From Perkinsus olseni (Eukaryota; Perkinsozoa; Perkinsida): a DNA stretch of 64,000 nucleotides. The translations under genes and the position numbers were made by a program. This document shows, piece by piece, positions 11,675-22,999 of the stretch. Numbering within the stretch: position 1 is the stretch's first letter; each line of letters starts with the position of its first letter. Under the pieces are notes generated by a model. The model did no database searches. It had not been told where the DNA came from and saw nothing but the letters and a program-made list of their open reading frames with translations. The stretch is taken from contig JABANN010000122.1 in assembly GCA_013115125.1 (NCBI GenBank), positions 1 through 64,000 on the forward strand, written 5' to 3'.

Positions 11675-12245
11675 CCACTGTTGTTAAGTTCATCATCATG
11701 CAGAAAGACAGCGACGCTTCCACCACTAGTGCAGCAGCAGTTCTAGTACTAGAACCAATAGTTGGCGAATGCTGTTGTACTAGTATCCACCCCAAGGCCA
11801 TCACTCAACCTCAGTAGTAAGTCTTATCACCATCATCTCAACGCTTTCTGACCTCGTTTCTTCTCAGTTGTTCGTCCCCGAGTTGGTTCACAACGTGACG
11901 TATTTTCTGTGGACGTTGCGTTCAGCTGCTGCATATTTGCGCTGATATTACCCCGGTGATTCCGTGGTCTTATCTACAGCCTCTCGAGGTCTAGCACCGA
12001 TGAATCGTCCTTAATGGGATTATCGTCAGTGTTGGGCCTCCCCCTATCGAGCTAAACTGGAGTTCAGTCGATCTCCCTTGCTGTGGCAGTCGCTTGGTTT
12101 TTTATACATTTGCGTGCAATCCTCCTACTGTGTTGTATTTGTCAATTACACCAAGGGCGAGATCATCCGTCCCACAGTTGTTTGATACATTCACCCACTT
12201 CGACTCACTTCCATTGACACAGTCCTCTCATGTGAGCAGCTTCAA

Positions 12246-12676
12246 GTAACTTCTTCGAGGAGATCCACCGTAGGTACTTCCCCGATTTGGATCGCCTTCT
12301 AGCCCTCACTACAAACCCTCATTACTTCCCTGTCGCAACGAAAGTGAAGGAATTGGTCGCCTCTAACAGCCCTGCTAAAGTTGATGTCACCAACGAGGAC
12401 TACATACTCAGTCTATCGGAGATGCAACGGTCGAGCTGCTGCAGCGCCGATTCTGACACCTCTAGCTGTCAAGATACCGCCAGCGTAGATTCAGAATTAG
12501 TGTACGAGTTCGGCCTCGCTATAGAGGAGTGTCTCGAGATGTGCGCACGTTGGGGCCTCGAGGAGATCACCAACTTGTCCGAGGCAGCAGAGAGCGACGC
12601 GTCCGAAGATCCCTGGGTGATTCTACCCGAGTCGAATGAAGGTGAAGATTTTGTTATCGTAGCCGATGGGAACTGA
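12246..12676 (+). CDS. Unidentified acidic protein, 3' exon
   Basis: An open frame without an internal ATG start. It begins just after a possible acceptor near 12245 and ends at a TGA at 12674-12676. The N-terminal part reads FFEEIHRRYFPDLDRLLAL, then TNPHYFPVATKVKELV, followed by a Ser/Asp-rich segment and an acidic tail EDFVIV. The codon-like regularity and charged composition suggest real coding, with one or more upstream exons between about 11.8 and 12.2 kb that I could not fix. I do not recognise the family. The reverse strand is also open across part of this region, but it lacks a family match. Confidence 0.45.
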
Positions 12677-12959
12677 ATCAATTCATTTGCGGAATTAGTG
12701 TCGAATGCAATGGTCAATTCGTGATGTTGCATCTGTTGCGTTATATCCTTCAGCTCCATCGCCATGCCAGCCAGTTGACTCACCGGGATTTCCCCCACTA
12801 TCCCCATCAATGCTGAGTCGTCCGTCGTAGAAGTCGTTGGCAACCGTGGCAATCACGCTCACTGACACGTTCAATTATGAATGGCGTAGCAAGGGCTCAC
12901 TAAACCAAACCAGTCTTCAGGAAGATGAAAATGTTGCAGGGGAAATACAGTGACGATGT

Positions 12960-14819
12960 CTACTCTGGCGAGGCTGCTTTCCCCGCCTCCAGTGTCTCCA
13001 ATTCGTGGTTTACCTGATGAACACCATCGCCCGTCATCATACGACCAGTCAGCTTACCACTTCCCTTCCTCGATCAGCGAGATCAGCTCGGCGATGCTCT
13101 TCTCGTGATGAGAGAGCCCCCATGTTATCGTCAAGGAATTGCAGTGCTCGTTTGCCTAAACTCGCCGCATGAATTCTAACTGGTTGCGTGTGCATTACGT
13201 CGATCTTCGAACTCCCTTTTCGCACTGGTGGCGACGGTCGCTGCTTGACCTGAACGAAGGGTTTATGGTATGCTCATTGTGAGCCGTCGGTGCGTCTCAC
13301 CAGTTGCCGCACTGAAGAGAGCTCTACTACGTGCCTGGGCCTGGGCAGTGGCGGAGGGACCGTAGAGCCTGAGAAGACTCCCTACACCCGAGTGTCGACG
13401 GCCCACGCCGCGCTACTACATATCCGATGGTAAGATCTCGGAGCTGCTACGGCCATGACGGAGGCGGAAGTTTCCACACATCCGAGTGGTGATGGCGTAA
13501 AGGCCACCGCAGATCCGATCGAGGTAGGGTCTGGGGGAAATGACTACCTTGCATGCTGAGACCCCTTCAAGTACCTCATAACCTTCGGGAAGAGCATGGC
13601 GAAGCGGAACTCATTGGAATGGTCACCGCGTTGCTGTGCGAAATAGAAGTACCTTAGTGGAGCGCGGTGGGTGGAGGGGAGTTGGAATACACGAGTAGCT
13701 CTTTACATGTAGTATCTGATGTAGACCCATCCTGAGATAAACGCCCCCGCAGTCAAAGCCACATCGTGATGGGCGGGAGAGGTGACAGGGCAGAAAAGGG
13801 CCACAATAAGCTGAGCAGGGAGAAGGTCAACTTTGGTGAGGCAAGAGACACCATCTTACCGCAATCACAAGCAGAGTGAATGGTAAGTGCTCGGCACGGA
13901 TGGACTGAAGACCACTGGATGGCTTGTGTGAGCTACGCGTGCACCTACTCGGTGGTGAGGGATCTTCAAAAGCCTCATCGTTGGGAATGCCTGTTGGACT
14001 CCGATAGCCAGCGCACAGTCGAGGCCTGATATCGTAGCGGTCGGTTGGAACCTGTCTCAAAGGAATCTTCACGCATCCGCCAGGATATCCTAGGCTCACC
14101 AGATGACCTGGGATCGGGTAACATAGTAGTTGACAATTCTAGAGAGCAAAGCGAAGACTCCCGAGGCGACTGAAGAGGGGTGAGTCTGAGGACGCTTCTA
14201 GGAAGTGCATTACACGCAGTGATGATTATGAACTTCACCAGAGTCTTCGAGCCCCAGAGTGGCTCTAACAGACTGGTCAACCAGACGGCCAGGGGGTAGT
14301 GGAAAAGGAATCGGACTACGCTCGGGTCATAGAGAGAGCTCTGAGAACAAGCGACAACACCCACCTTCATGGCAGGAACGAAGGAGGCCCGCAGTCCCTT
14401 ATCACCGTTATCAAATTCCAACACCTCGGTACTGGTAACAATGCCCCCTCCGCTGGGAATACCGTCCTTGCTGGTATCAACCCCAGGAACTCCCCTATGC
14501 CCCTTGGCCATATCCAGCTCATGACTGATAGTGTCGGTACTACTCCTATGAGTAGGATGCGTGACAGACTGTGACTGCTGGTGTGATGGTACACTATAGG
14601 TGGCGTGTCTGATGCTGAATCGGGCAGACTCATCCCTTCTAAGTGAACTACCGGACACACGGTCGGCCGCCGAACAAGCCCGCTGGTGACGGGAATACTG
14701 TTGGAACTAAAGAGCAGTGTAAAGTGGGAAACGAGTGTCAGCTTCAGTAGAGACGAAAGCAGCAGCAGCAATGGTGTAGAGTACAGATGGCCGCGAGAAG
14801 GAGGAAGCAGCTCAGACAT
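12960..14819 (-). CDS. TMEM115-like Golgi rhomboid-fold protein
   Basis: A multi-exon gene. The N-terminus reads MSELLPPSRGHLYSTPLL (ATG at 14817-14819). Later exons carry LTSLLEPLWGSKTLVKF, which matches the LEPLWG word of TMEM115. Next is ALTAGAFISGWVYIRYYM, and then YFYFAQQRGDHSNEFRFAM with LFPKVM, which matches the family motif W.YLRFYQ..GD...F.FA..FP. The basic C-terminal region includes LGKRALQFLDDN, parallel to the R..LALKALNERL stretch in animals. The last exon either stops at a TGA at 13049 or splices near 13052 to a short exon ending at 12960. TMEM115 is a Golgi membrane protein linked to retrograde traffic. The start codon overlaps the stop of TIM23 (ATGTCTGA), so the two genes are tightly packed. 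Confidence 0.82.
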
Positions 14820-15581
14820 AATTATTGCGGATGGCAAAGTCGACCACAGTGAAGACCGCTGAAATAATAACTATACACTTTCTGACACCTCTAGCTTCCC
14901 TATTACCTGCCGATGCTGCGCTGTACTTTGCCACGGCAATCCAACTACCACTAGTGGCCTTGAAGAGAGCTCCACTCAGCGCACCCGCGCCAACAGCGTT
15001 AAACTGATCGTCTTTTCCACCACGGGCCCAAGATACCAAACCATTGAAGGCCACATAGTACATTGCTGAACAACAATGAGAATGATATCATCCAGTAGGT
15101 GTCGAGTATCTTACTTATGATGGCTGCCTGATTGGCCAGGGCCGGTCCCTGTGTTGACATAGCATTCATCACTGCATTAACTCGGAGCTTCGAAGTAGCC
15201 CCTCCCTTCTGCAGGCCCTTCAGTAAACCGAATGTACCGCCAACCAGCAGACCTGATGGTTGATGATAACAATTATTAGGAGATGATGCTAGTAGGCTCA
15301 CCACTGCCGTAGGACAGACCAACTGAGTAGGTCATCTTATCACCAAACTGTCTGCCATACCCTTGAAGGTAAAGATTATCAGGTACAGACTTGTGGTTCA
15401 CGGCCGACTGAAAAGACCCAGCGATGGACCACAGAGATTATACGCCGATTTTACGACGAAATTTGGGCACTTGTAAAACCATAATTCCCGACAGTACCTG
15501 TCGCTTGGCCTGATTCAAGATACCAACCGACTGAACGCCCCCTGTGTTTAAATAATCATCAGTTTCTGTGGAGGCAGACAT
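14812..15581 (-). CDS. TIM23-type mitochondrial inner-membrane import channel
   Basis: About four exons from the ATG at 15579-15581. Exon 1 reads MSASTETDDYLNTGGVQSV. Exon 2 has the soluble part and QFGDKMTYSVGLSYG. Exon 3 has GLLVGGTFGLLKGLQKG, LRVNAVMNAM and QGPALANQAAI. Exon 4 has MYYVAFNGLVSWARGGKDD, then FNAVGAGALSGALFKATSG. Glycine-rich helices with GxxxG steps and the R..DD..N...AG...GAL word define the Tim17/22/23 family. The N-terminal acidic stretch and length fit Tim23 better than Tim17 or Tim22. It would form the presequence translocase in the inner membrane. A possible further intron sits near the end, before AVFTVVDFAIRNNYV. The stop at 14812-14814 lies inside the first codons of the TMEM115 gene. 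Confidence 0.85.
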
Positions 15582-15673
15582 TACGCTGGTGGAAAAATAT
15601 CGATTGTCTGGGCGCGCGCTAAGTCACACGCGCAGTCGGCGACCACTAAAACGCAAAGTAACTCTTTCGGTAG

Positions 15674-18600
15674 TCACGAATGATCGGTGAAACTATGAAT
15701 GACTGGCAGGACGGTTTCTGCCCACTGCTCGCTCCAGTCAAGCTCTCGCCATTCTCGAGCCTTTTCCATCATCGAAGAACTGATAGAAAAACAGGGAAAT
15801 CCTACGCCGCCGATCCGACATTATTGCCCATCGGCAAGGCCGACACATCGACGGTCACGCCGAGACCATACGACGGTATTACCGAAGCTTTTCCGAATCA
15901 CGGCCTTGCAGGAGTAGTTCATTGAATAAGTTTGTAACGTCATGTGAGGTATTGAAGGTGAGGACCCCGGCTGCATCGGCTGAAACAAGAAGAGTCCACA
16001 GGCGTGGTTGATGCAGCAGAGAGGAGGACGCGTTGCGCTTCGTTATGGTTGCCAGACTTTAAGTGAACCAGCGGAGTGGGAAGGCCCTCGGTTCGATTCG
16101 AAGTCGCGGCATTTGCTATAATCTCGACACGCTAGCAATGCCATCCTCCGTGTGAGGGATGCAACAGCCTCGTCTCCCCACCGCCCGTCCCACCGAGCTC
16201 CCCGAAGGCTTCGAAGTCCCGGCCCATGACCGGCAGTTCGGCACCCAACATGTCGACGACTTTCATGGGCAAATCCAAACCCGAGGAGGACTGATGAAGT
16301 GATATCCCAACATCAACAGAACCTACAACAACCTCGACTGTCACGAAGCACTCGGGCCCACTACTACCTAATAGTAGAGGATAGTCCGACACGCTGAGCC
16401 AGGGGGTGTACAATCTGATGTTGGAAAGGTGTAGATCGTCGAACGCCCTGACGAAAGCTTCTTTACACGGTCCTTTACCCGTTATGAAGAATACCTGAGG
16501 GCTCAGCATCCACCAAATCAAAATGATTGCACCCTCCCTCGCCGTCCAATGGTATCACATAGGAAGCAGCGAGGAGCGACAGTGGGACGAAGATGTACAT
16601 CAACCGTAGGTTAGTAAGCGACGTCAGGAAAGTTACACGACCACCCAATTCAGCGGCGACTCTCCCCGACCATCAATCACCGACAGGTGTATTACCAGTA
16701 TCTTGCCAGCCTTCCGAAGTAGATAGTCTATCTCTAGCAGCCCCGGCAGCAACATCATAAAGTCTTCATCGGGCGTCCAGGAGGTGCCTGCCAGCAGCAG
16801 CATGACGGAGCTTCCCCCCTCTTCCCAACTTACTCGAGACCATAGTGACAACCTTGGGGTCGCTCAGGTCTTCTTCTACTCCATACGATAAGTGCAGCCT
16901 TTGATAGAGCCCCTCACGATCACCCTCAGCCGTCCTGCCACGAAATCTATCCCTCAACGGTCTGTCGTAGCACGTCACAACATGTGATACCTGACTACCG
17001 ACAGCATCACCAACCGATTAGCATGGGCAAGAGGGGGGCCTTCAACCGGAGCCTCTACAACATCTCAATACAACATCCCATCAGTCAAGATGTCTCCCGT
17101 CTGCCCTCATTACCTTCCATTGATCTCTAAGGAACCCTCCCATCCTGTGGGTGACGCATAGACCATAGTCACACTTGGAGGCCCAAAAGGACTCGTATAA
17201 ACGACTCAACCGGACCAGCCAATGCCGTTCACCCAACTTCTCCCCCAAGATAGTGTAACTGATCCACAAGGCTTATCACTTACGCAGACCAGCCCGCGGC
17301 GGACCATTCGACGGAAGGCATCATCACCCGTGCCTGTGATCATACTCATTAGAGTGCGCCCCTTTCGTGTAACGGAAAAATATTCCCCTGAGATGGACTA
17401 CTGAACCCAAGTATATAATAATTTTTTTACTCTATGTCTATCCCCACGAGTCTTGAGTTGACTAAGGAAGAGGAAACACTCGCCATGATGGCTAACGACA
17501 TGTACATGCCAAAATGCTGGTCTAAACTGAGCGTCGATAGATGGTCGGTAGCACAGTCTACTATCCCGCACCATCACAACTCGTGAGGTCGCATGACAAA
17601 GCTATTGCTTGGTATTCCTCTCACTTGCCATCAGCAGACTATTCAGTACTAGGAGAGCCTCTCCACTTGCTCCATCATTACGCTAGATTGTGGAAGTCAA
17701 CGATCAACTTCGCGCGCCGTAGAGATGCGACCATGCTAGCTATCATGAGGGTGGGTATGGCCGGGGGCGTTTGAACCTGAAATGCTACACTCTTCTCTTC
17801 TGAGTATACACATCAAACTTGTCCCGCAAGGATTGAACTGATGACGCCGCCTGGTCGATGCCCGGTTATCCACCGTTGCCAATCTATAGTCTACATCTAT
17901 TTAACATGTTACTTTATTAATACTGTAACGTCATAATATAATTTCGAACGAACTATAATTCGTCTACCACGTCCGACGTGTAAATTTCGGTTTCCACTCA
18001 ACAAAAACCATACTATTATTTCATAGGACCTCCTTCAACCCTCAAATCTGACACCATATATCAATAATAAACCCATGACAACTATACCATTTACATTCAT
18101 ATCGGTAGTATCAGTAAAAGCACGGTACTGGGTTATTACCATCAGCAGCTTCGGTCGTGGTATGGAGAATAGTAAGATCCACAACAGCTGTCCTCCCTCG
18201 AAGGCCAGCTTACATGCAGCGTAGACGATATACCTGACCCATAATGATGATGAAGAAGTAAGCAGAGGGAGTAATCACCTACGGTATAGCAACTGTCGAG
18301 GCGAAAGGCCTGATATGCCGCACTTCGATGTGCCTGGAGCTGACCACCTCCTTCATCGGCTTTGACCTGACGGATGTCTACCAAACGAGAGGCCACCATG
18401 CAGGAGACACGGGTCCATTTTGCCGACGATGCAGCCCACTAGCGGACGGCGCTTGCGGACACTCAGCGACACCAACGAGCCGGCATGTGGGTGCTGGTGT
18501 TGGTTATTACCCCGGGTATCCGAGCAATACAACATCGAGACCGGCCTGCTCAGCCAAGGACACCGCATGGTACCTGATCAAGGGGCGTAACGATGAAGGG

Positions 18601-18766
18601 AAGAGCGATGGGCTTACTGCATCCGTGGAGAGTGTCCAATATCCCCCAATACCATTACCACTGCGAGATCTCGGGAAGATTTGGTATAGGGCCGGTAGAG
18701 AATGTATGCTAGCAGAGCTAGGACACCAATGATACAACAGGCCAGGAGGAACAACCCCATAGTCAT
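15674..18766 (-). CDS. ALG1: ALG1, chitobiosyldiphosphodolichol beta-mannosyltransferase
   Basis: About ten exons. The start ATG at 18764-18766 gives an N-terminal membrane anchor (MTMGLFLLACCIIGVLALL). It is followed by VVMVLGDIGHSPRMQ and YHAVSLAEQAGLDVVLLGY, the ALG1 signature GDIGRSPRMQYHA. Later exons give VQTPPAIPTLM, LIVDFHN, YTILGEKLGERHW, LCVTHRMGG, YDRPLRDRFRG, GTSWTPDEDFM, FFITGKGPCKE, DYPLLLG, and SLHQSSSGLDLPMKVVDM. The C-terminus is WRELDWSEQWAETVLPVI, ending at a TGA at 15674. The enzyme adds the first mannose from GDP-mannose to GlcNAc2-PP-dolichol on the cytosolic face of the ER. Some exons around 17.9-18.5 kb are not resolved. Its end lies about 90 bp from the TIM23 start on the same strand. 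Confidence 0.93.
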
Positions 18767-18949
18767 AAAAAAACTGCCAAAAGACACGATGACAAGCGAA
18801 GGACTGCTGAACCGAATCAGAAATCATACGCCAAGACTGAGCGTTCTAATCCGAGCATAATTTATCCAGCACACATCCAGGTTGTCTCGGAGAACACATT
18901 CCTTTTCTTCGGACTTGATGCTTTCCAGTTCTTCCATCGGCTGGTTATC

Positions 18950-20071
18950 GATCCTTAGAAGGGAGAACACTCTGATGCACCGGGAACTTTACTGCTGCCA
19001 GCTGAATACCACCAATCGCACTAATCACACAGGCTATCGAGACGACAGGAAGCAGGCCTGATAATAGCAAGTCTGTCGTCGTCCTCCTCCTCCTCCTCCT
19101 CCTCCTCCTCGTTGACTGGTTCCAACACAACACTCGTGTAGGTATACCAACTCCACCAATAGTCTACTAATTGCCTTTACGCGGCAGCTCCCTGGGCAGC
19201 AGCAGCAGCAGCAGCAGCCTCGGTGTTGCCAGCTGCATCAGCAGCAGCAGCAGCAGCAGCAGCAGCCTCGGTGTTGCCAGCTGCATCAGCAGCAGCAGCA
19301 GCAGCAGCAGATGCCGAGGCCTCGTTGCCTGCTGCATCGGTGGCTGTACCAGCAGTGGCACCTGACAACAGTCAAAAAGAATCTTTCGACCTCGTCGATG
19401 ACCATGATGTAACTCATCGAGACGCCGGAGTGCCCAGACAGGCCCAGCCAGTTCGCGTTATCACCTGTGTCATCATTTTCATGATTTTCGGGAGGAGTAG
19501 TATCCTCATGTTGTTCCTCTCGTCCCCGTTCAAAATACTTTTCTAAATCTTCATCATACTTCTTGGCCAGAGCATCCTCGCCCTTGTAGCGCAATAAGGC
19601 CTCGTCCTGACGTACACACGTATCCAAGGTCGAAGCGAGAGCCCCGCCGAAAAGAAGATTCACTTGTCTCTTACAAGCTCCTCAGCCGTGACGTGCTCCT
19701 TCCGTCCCTTCCCTTTGCCCCTGACAACAACAGCCCATCTCGAAGATATCTCCCGCCCCGAGAAGACATCAGTACCCTTTCCTTCCGGAATTCTTCCAGC
19801 CAGATCGTTTAGTCATTGTGTTGCCTCGGCTGCCTTTTCCCTTCCCTCCCTTGCCTCGACCGCGTTGGCTGTATTGGACCATACGAAGCAACAGAAGAGG
19901 TAGTAGGAGCTGAAATAGTTGCGAACGGACGGATGATGATGATACCACTCCTCCCCCGCCGAAACTTATAGAGTGATAGGATACCATTGCTGTCAGCCCC
20001 TGCGGCAATAATAATACTTCCTGAACCTCCGACCTACTCAGTTGGAAAGGCCAATTTACAATTTCGCTCAT
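18950..20071 (-). CDS. Unidentified RG/K-rich protein with Ala repeat tail
   Basis: The start is at 20069-20071 with MSEIVNWPFQLSRSEVQEV. The next exons are basic and glycine-rich (QRGRGKGGKGKGSRGN, SGRKGGKGKGRKEHV). Then comes TAEELDEALLRYKGED, and KKYDEDLEKYFERGRE. The LDxxLxxY-type words after an RG-rich stretch recall the FoP-duplication tails of Aly/CHTOP mRNA-export adaptors, but I would not assign the family on that alone. The C-terminal exon is a CTG/GCN-coded repeat in which TDAAGN or DAAGNTE alternates with runs of 7-9 alanines, ending near 19177. A further acidic frame with a run of nine Glu codons lies at about 19060-19110 and may be an alternative last exon. The gene is oriented head-to-head with eL20. 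Confidence 0.55.
19197..19312 (+). repeat. CAG/CTG repeat units coding Ala runs on the minus strand
   Basis: Three runs of (CAG)n are separated by a nearly exact spacer CCTCGGTGTTGCCAGCTGCAT (given here for the first two junctions). Read on the minus strand this gives poly-Ala blocks with AGNTE linkers. Read on plus it would give poly-Ser. The minus reading fits the rest of the gene. Confidence 0.8.
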
Positions 20072-20444
20072 CAGATCGAATCATCACAATATTTTCATAA
20101 CTTTCTCGAGCGGCCGAAGCCCTGGACAAGCGACGCGCAATTCGGCCGACGAAAATGGTCGGAACAGAATTCGCTTCGCTCCGCGTTGTTATTATCTCGC
20201 TACGCAAAGTTGATCGATAAAGGCTGCATTGGCTACCGCAAACCTGCCTGTTTTGCCGTAGGTTGGCAGTTCCGCAGTCACAATGGTTAAGACGGATCCT
20301 TCTATCAGCATGAAGGTAGTATCCCTCGGAGGCTTCGTATGATGGAGTGCAGCTGTCTGGACTATCGGAAATCCTAGGTTGAAGCGTGCTAGATGCAAAT
20401 TAGGTCGAGTATCGTAGTCGTATGTATCCCGGCACTTGTCTCAG

Positions 20445-21082
20445 ATGCACCTGTACCAACTCGTTGGTCGGGCTGCTCCTTCCGCTAAGAACCCCAAGCC
20501 GAAGATCTTCCGCATGAAGATGTTCGCCCGTAACTCCGTCGTTGCCAAGTCTAAGTTCTGGTAGTACTACCACAACCCTCCTCACTGTCCTTATCTGCCC
20601 TCCTTCACAGGTACTACATGAAACGTATCACCAAGGCTAAGTTGACCGGAGGTGAGATGCTTGGCATCACTGAGTGCTTCGAGAAGCACCCCACTACCGT
20701 TAACAACTACGGTATCTGGCTCCGTTACGACTCTCGTTCCGGCACTCACAACATGTAATAGGGGGTCAATAACACCGCCGTCATTTTGGCGAGTCGGGAG
20801 TGGTTATCTTTGGCATGCAGGTACAAGGAGTACCGTGACACCACCCTTACCGGTGCCGTCGGACAGATGTACCAGGAGATGGCTGGCCGTCATCGTGCTC
20901 TTGCTTCTAACGTGCAGATCATTAAGACTGCCACCTTGAAGAACGATGAGTGCCGTCGCTCCCACATCACCCAGTTCCACTCTGGTGCCAAGTTCCCCGT
21001 CCCTCGTCGTATCCCTCGTACTTCCCTCAAGTACAAGAAGACCTTCCGTGCCGGCAACAGACCCAGCGTCTTCGCTCAGTAA
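20445..21082 (+). CDS. 60S ribosomal protein eL20 (L18a)
   Basis: Exons 20445-20560, 20611-20754 and 20821-21082, with clean GT...AG introns. The protein reads [17 protein letters not shown], then [71 protein letters not shown]. These are the conserved blocks of eL20, a component of the large ribosomal subunit near the exit of the peptide tunnel. An alternative start lies at 20284-20286, where MVKTDPSISMK could splice into the first block through a 128-nt intron. That would give an N-terminus closer to the usual eL20 length. Codon use is strongly biased to C-ending codons, as expected for a highly expressed gene. Confidence 0.95.
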
Positions 21083-21490
21083 ACGGGCTGCTTTGGGCTA
21101 CTGGTGATAGTGACGTCTTACTAGAAGGAACAACAACGGCTGCTACTACTCGTTGGCCTTGCGGATGATCCAACCTGCCTGGGACTCATTATCTTGTTGA
21201 GTTGTTAGTGATTATCAATGGGGAAGTATCAGCGCGCCTCACTACCCTTCTCACTGGAAAATCTTCACGACAAAAATAGCCTCTCGACCTTTCTTGTGCG
21301 ATTAATGCTTCTTCGTGAAGGTTTGGATTGCTACACTAGGTGTCCGACATTGACGTACCAGAATCCTATTCATTCGATCTCCTCTCGACCTCCCTCGGAT
21401 GGATTGATGGTAACTCAACTCTCTCAGATTCACATCACTATGGGTTATATCAACTACTTATTGGAATGAGCAAAATTGAATAAAAGAGTT

Positions 21491-22243
21491 CTATAGATTT
21501 TCGAGAACAATACGTTTGGCGGCTTCAAGACCCGTCTTGATCATCCTGTCTTTCCCCTCCTTCACAACTTGACCGTGGGGATCATAATCACCATCATCCC
21601 ACTTCAAAGGCGACCCGTCCACCGTAGCCACAGCAGCTGCTCTGATGCCTCTCAGAGTGGCCACGACGAACAAGGGGGCATTTTCCATCTCAACGGCAAT
21701 CGCACCAGCTGCTGCGTTCTTCAGTAGAGTGCTGTCCGCTGCTGCGCTTGGGTAGAAAGCGGCCAGGCTAAGCGACACGCCGAAATGGGTATTGGTGAAT
21801 CCGAGGGCCTTGGCGGTATCCCTGATAGCAAGACACAGGACAGGGTCAGCCACAGCTGGAAAACCATCAGGAATGAGGGCCTGGGTTACACCATCCTCAC
21901 GGCACGCCGCCGTAGGGACGATGAGATCTCCTTGCTTGATATCATCGGGCTTCAACGATCCACATGTACCAAGACGAATGATAACCTTCGCACCACACTT
22001 AATGAGCTCTTCGAAGCAGATAGCAGCACCCGGGCCTCCAATGCCGTGGGAACAGATGGAAAATTCCGCCTCCTTGTAGGTGACGTTATAGGAACGGTAC
22101 TCTCTATTGAAGGCCAACTCCTCGAACTGATCACAATACTTGGTAGCAACCAGCTCAGCACGTTGTGGGTCACCGACGACACAGACAACTGGACGAATGG
22201 CGCCCTCCTTAATTTTCAAGTGAGGTGCCTCGTAGACGGTCAT
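21491..22243 (-). CDS. Uridine/purine nucleoside phosphorylase (PNP_UDP_1 family)
   Basis: A single exon. I choose the internal ATG at 22241-22243 (MTVYEAPHLKIKEGAIRPVV) because it lines up with the start of the Plasmodium enzyme. An in-frame upstream ATG at 22345 would add 34 residues of unclear role. Motifs are VVCVVGDPQRAELV (phosphate site), AFNREYRSYNVTYK, ICSHGIGGPGA, IRLGTCGSL, and AVEMENAPLFVVA, the nucleoside-binding VEME-type word. Next is VDGSPLKWDDGDYDP. It would cleave uridine or inosine with phosphate for base salvage. The CGSL and DGSPLKWD words are very close to Plasmodium PNP, which acts on purines and uridine. Stop is TAG at 21491. The gene lacks introns. Confidence 0.93.
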   Translation of the reverse strand: MTVYEAPHLKIKEGAIRPVVCVVGDPQRAELVATKYCDQFEELAFNREYRSYNVTYKEAEFSICSHGIGGPGAAICFEELIKCGAKVIIRLGTCGSLKPDDIKQGDLIVPTAACREDGVTQALIPDGFPAVADPVLCLAIRDTAKALGFTNTHFGVSLSLAAFYPSAAADSTLLKNAAAGAIAVEMENAPLFVVATLRGIRAAAVATVDGSPLKWDDGDYDPHGQVVKEGKDRMIKTGLEAAKRIVLENL

Positions 22244-22345
22244 AACGAAGGTAGAGGATGAAACTGAGTTACAAAGATCAACGCTAGACGGCGCTTCCCT
22301 CGTGACGCTGGTGATGCACACAATCCTCGAGCGAAGCGAAGCCAT

Positions 22346-22999
22346 TGTTATTCATGTTGAGGCTAGTGTTACTCCGAGGCTGCGTCACACATTCCTCCGG
22401 ATAATTAACTGTGAGTGCACGAGGCACCTCTGCTGATTAAGCCGCCGCTCAGTTGAGAGACCGTCGGCTCTGTACCTTGGAGAGTATTAGAAGGAAGCTA
22501 CCGCAGGTATCCCAATCAAAATCGACAATCCATTTGTCGACTTACTACGACGTAGTGAAGTGGAATTCCGTCCTTCGTGCTGTTGAGCGTTCATGTGGGC
22601 GCTGTCCTGCAATGGTCATGTGAGGGGGGAAAAGCACTTCGTGCAGTTTTGCGACTATCAAACTACTGACAACATCAAATCGTAGTGTAGCAGCAGCAGA
22701 GCACCATTGAACCAAAAATTAAGAGGGCAGATCCTTCCGCCACCGCCTATCCCAGCAGACAGCTATTTGAGTAACCTGCTGGCAGCTCGTCGTAACCCAC
22801 GGGGTCCAGCGGGCACGAGCGAGTGACAGCTGTATGTGCTAAGTCGCCGGGCTCACATACGCGCACATCAACGCCGAAGACAAGCAACGGCTGAATGGTG
22901 GCGGAGGATTGCGTTCGGCGTCGTCGAGTCGCGAAGGGTGCTGCATCACCACGACACCTACCGACCCATAACTTCAACAACGCATAGCTTTCTTTTTCT
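22346..22999. other. Intergenic, no supported gene
   Basis: About 0.65 kb between the nucleoside phosphorylase start and the FkbM gene end, both on the minus strand. Open frames on either strand are short and show no motif. Confidence 0.5.

Noticed and set aside
12469-12852. Minus-strand 127-codon frame opposite the acidic protein
   Set aside because: The plus-strand reading has a cleaner acidic C-terminus and a stop. The minus frame has no motif, although I cannot fully exclude it.
15680-15925. Plus-strand open frames of 72-81 codons
   Set aside because: They are antisense to the last exons of ALG1, whose minus-strand reading ends in the conserved W...W...VLPVI tail.
16085-16115. GGTTCGATTCG, resembling a tRNA T-loop
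   Set aside because: The T-stem has two mismatches, no cloverleaf can be drawn, and the site is in an ALG1 intron.
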